From NCBI RefSeq assembly GCF_051020765.1, contig NW_027469531.1, positions 1 through 64,000 on the forward strand: a stretch of 64,000 bases of DNA, given 5' to 3'. The DNA is from Lasioglossum baleicum. Lineage: Eukaryota; Arthropoda; Insecta; Hymenoptera; Halictidae. The notes below the pieces were generated by a model. The model saw only the letters and a program-made list of their open reading frames with translations. It did no database searches and was not told the DNA's origin. The position numbers and the translations under genes were made by a program. Of the stretch, positions 61,994-64,000 are shown in pieces. Within the stretch, counting starts at the first letter, position 1, and every line of letters starts with the position of its first letter.

Positions 61994-63842
61994 CGCACAC
62001 TCGACTAGCCTGCGGGATGCATCCTCTCGCACGTGTTTTTGCTCGACTACCCTGCGGGATGCATCCTCTCGCACGTGTTTTTGCTCGACTAGCCATGCGC
62101 ATCCCAAAAAACCTGCGCATGCGCATCCCACAAAACCTGCGCATGCGCATCCCACAAAACCTCGCACGTGTTTTTACTCGACTAGCCTGCGGGATGCATC
62201 CTCTCGCACGTGTTTTTACTCGACTAGCCTGCGGGATGCATTCTCTCGCACGTGTTTTTACTCGACTAGCCTGCGGGATGCATCCTCTCGCACGTGTTTT
62301 TGCTCGACTAGCCTGCGGATGCATCCTCTCGCACGTGTTTTTGCTCGACTAGCCATGCGCATCCCAAAAAACCTGCGCATGCGCATCCCACAAAACCTCG
62401 CACGTGTTTTTACTCGACTAGCCTGCGGGATGCATCCTCTCGCACGTGTTTTTACTCGACTACCCTGCGGGATGCATCCTCTCGCACGTGTTTTTGCTCG
62501 ACTAGCCATGCGCATCCCAAAAACCTGCGCATGCGCATCCCACAAAACCTCGCACGTGTTTTTACTCGACTAGCCTGCGGGATGCATCCTCTCGCACGTG
62601 TTTTTACTCGACTAGCCTGCGGGATGCATCCTCTCGCACGTGTTTTTACTCGACTACCCTGCGGGATGCATCCTCTCGCACGTGTTTTTACTCGACTAGC
62701 CTGCGGGATGCATCCTCTCGCACGTGTTTTTGCTCGACTAGCCTGCGGGATGCATCCTCTCGCACGTGTTTTTGCTCGACTAGCCTGCGGGATGCATCCT
62801 CTCGCACGTGTTTTTACTCGACTAGCCTGCAGGATGCATCCTCTCGCACGTGTTTTTACTCGACTAGCCTGCGGGATGCATCCTCTCGCACGTGTTTTTA
62901 CTCGACAACCCTGCGGGATGCATCCTCTCGCACGTGTTTTTGCTCGACTAGCCATGCGCATCCCAAAAAACCTGCGCATGCGCATCCCACAAAACCTCGC
63001 ACGTGTTTTTACTCGACTAGCCTGCGGGATGCATCCTCTCGCACGTGTTTTTACTCGACTAGCCTGCAGGATGCATCCTCTCGCACGTGTTTTTACTCGA
63101 CTAGCCTGCGGGATGCATACTCCCGCACGTGTTTTTACTCGACTAGCCTGCGGGATGCATCCTCTCGCACGTGTTTTTGCTCGACTAGCCATGCGCATCC
63201 CAAAAAACCTGCGCATGCGCATCCCACAAAACCTGCGCATGCGCATCCCACAAAACCTCGCACGTGTTTTTACTCGACTAGCCTGCGGATGCATCCTCTC
63301 GCACGTGTTTTTGCTCGACTAGCCTGCGGGATGCATCCTCTCGCACGTGTTTTTGCTCGACTAGCCTGCGGGATGCATCCTCTCGCACGTGTTTGTGCTC
63401 GACTAGCCTGCGGGATGCATCCTCTCGCACGTGTTTTTACTCGACTAGCCTGCGGGATGCATCCTCTCGCACGTGTTTTTGCTCGACTAGCCTGCGGGAT
63501 GCATCCTCTCGCACGTGTTTTTACTCGACTAGCCTACGGGATGCATCCTCTCGCACGTGTTTTTACTCGACTACCTGCGGGATGCATCCTCTCGCACGTG
63601 TTTTTGCTCGACTAGCCATGCGCATCCCAAAAAACCTGCGCATGCGCATCCCACAAAACCTGCGCATGCGCATCCCACAAAACCTCGCACGTGTTTTTAC
63701 TCGACTAGCCTGCGGGATGCATCCTCTCGCACGTGTTTTTACTCGACTAGCCTGCGGGATGCATCCTCTCGCACGTGTTTTTACTCGACTAGCCTGCGGG
63801 ATGCATCCTCTCGCACGGTGTTTTTGCTCGACTAGCCTGCGG
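61994..63842 (+). other. Cluster of indels, right end
   Basis: Seven length changes not divisible by 3 occur here. GTGTTTTT is deleted after 61998. A G is missing from GGG at 62317, 63287 and 63841. One A is missing from A6 at about 62520, a C is missing at about 63574, and there is an extra G at 63817. The three missing Gs all turn CCTGCGGGATGC into CCTGCGGATGC. Confidence 0.85.
63009..63700 (+). repeat. Segment matching the start of the window (about 1-690)
   Basis: CATACTCCCG at 63116 and CCTACGGG at 63533 match 107 and 525, with GTGTTTGTGCTCG, CTACC(C)TG and a two-unit B block in the same order. The spacing is 417 versus 418 bp because of one missing G. CCTACGGG was seen only at these two places. 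After about 63.7 kb the match continues with variants found at 1.59-1.75 kb instead. Confidence 0.82.
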
Positions 63843-64000
63843 ATGCATCCTCTCGCACGTGTTTTTGCTCGACTAGCCTGCGGGATGCTTCCTCTCGCAC
63901 GTGTTCTTACTCGACTAGCCTGCAGGATGCATCCTCTCGCACGTGTTTTTACTCGACTAGTCTGCGGGATGCATCCTCTCGCACGTGTTTTTACTCGACT

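Larger units (their letters stand above)
59920..62353 (+). repeat. 2.4-kb dispersed duplication, copy 2
   Basis: It is the partner of 28503-30945. Differences I noted are ACCCGAC at 60660, CACAAAGCC at about 61155, CTCGCTCGTG at about 61490, the 8-bp deletion at 61998 and one missing G at 62317. The last two fall in the indel-rich end of the window. Confidence 0.88.
1..64000. repeat. Composite two-monomer satellite array filling the window
   Basis: Every line of the window can be read as either a 42-bp A monomer or a B block of 24-bp units embedded in an A monomer. Runs of A monomers (0 to 20 full copies in the runs measured) alternate with B blocks throughout. No stretch of even 100 bases falls outside this pattern, so no gene, RNA gene, transposon or unique spacer is present. 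Monomers differ by only a few substitutions, and the variants recur in fixed order, giving HORs of about 1.4-2.6 kb and larger duplications of 2-7 kb. The A monomer is 55% GC with four CpGs; the B unit is 58% GC with two CpGs. The array is open at both ends, so its full size is unknown. Scale and nesting fit eukaryotic heterochromatin; species and chromosomal position are not inferable. Confidence 0.98.

Noticed and set aside
20..62573. Giant repeat proteins on both strands (up to about 8,000 residues)
   Set aside because: Openness follows from repeat lengths divisible by 3 and the absence of stops in three frames of A. Frame changes do not end the frames, common variants are non-synonymous in every frame, and there is no promoter, start context or non-repeat domain.
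1..64000. CRISPR array
   Set aside because: There are no unique spacers: what lies between repeats is more of the same repeat, and the A period is constant at 42 bp.
1..64000. Telomeric repeat, rDNA spacer or tRNA-derived satellite
   Set aside because: No TTAGGG- or TTTAGGG-like tract, no rRNA similarity, and no tRNA A/B-box or cloverleaf pairing could be seen in either monomer.
1..64000. Transposable element or LTR remnants within the array
   Set aside because: No non-repeat insertion, target-site duplication, poly-A tail or transposase/reverse-transcriptase fragment was seen. All length changes are monomer-sized or single-base.
1..64000. Bacterial or phage origin
   Set aside because: There are no ribosome-binding-site/gene pairs and no operon structure, and 64 kb of nested tandem repeats is not typical of such genomes. 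A sequencing or assembly artefact cannot be wholly excluded, but the ordered HOR variants argue for real DNA.

Overview
The whole 64 kb window is one uninterrupted satellite DNA array. I see no gene, no tRNA or rRNA, no transposon and no unique sequence, and the array runs off both ends of the window. It is built from two short monomers. The A monomer is 42 bp (reference copy 4830-4871) and makes up most of the window, on the order of 1,300 copies by length arithmetic rather than by counting. The B monomer is 24 bp (reference copy 4791-4814) and occurs in short blocks of a partial unit plus 0-3 full units, always inside an A monomer at the same phase. An array of this size with nested higher-order repeats (HORs) suggests a eukaryotic chromosome: centromeric, pericentromeric, subtelomeric or other heterochromatin. 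I do not recognise the satellite and cannot name the lineage.

The very long open reading frames (up to about 24 kb, on both strands) are artefacts. The lengths of A (42), B (24) and the B-bearing monomers (45, 69, 93, 117) are all multiples of 3, and three of six frames through A contain no stop.

Layout: variant monomers recur in fixed order and define HOR families. Positions 1-2.1 kb, about 25.8-33.7 kb and about 48-64 kb carry 'K-type' HORs, marked by GGGAAGCATCCTCTTGC, CCTTTCGC followed by ACCCGAC, and CGTGATTTT. About 2.1-25.8 kb and 33.7-48 kb carry 'S-type' HORs, marked by TAGCCAGCGGG, CATCCCCTCGC and GTGTTTGTG(C/G)TCG. On top of this lie larger duplications. These are 2420-5848 with 7381-10741; about 10.3-17.5 kb with 33.7-40.6 kb; a 1,968-bp tandem pair at 44.06-48.0 kb; a 1,998-bp-offset pair at 47.9-51.3 kb; a 1,374-bp tandem pair at 56.3-59.0 kb; and 28503-30945 with 59920-62353 at a constant 31,417-bp offset. 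Few differences between the later pairs point to recent amplification.

No genes act together here. The features worth attention are structural. Each A monomer carries a CACGTG G-box/E-box next to a T5 tract, repeated every 42 bp (four helical turns), and a bulged hairpin centred on GGATGCATCC. Each B unit carries a 12-bp palindrome that is also alternating purine-pyrimidine. Single-base indels are concentrated in the first 4.2 kb and last 2 kb, which may be biology or a sequence-quality effect. I did not find an undescribed gene system.
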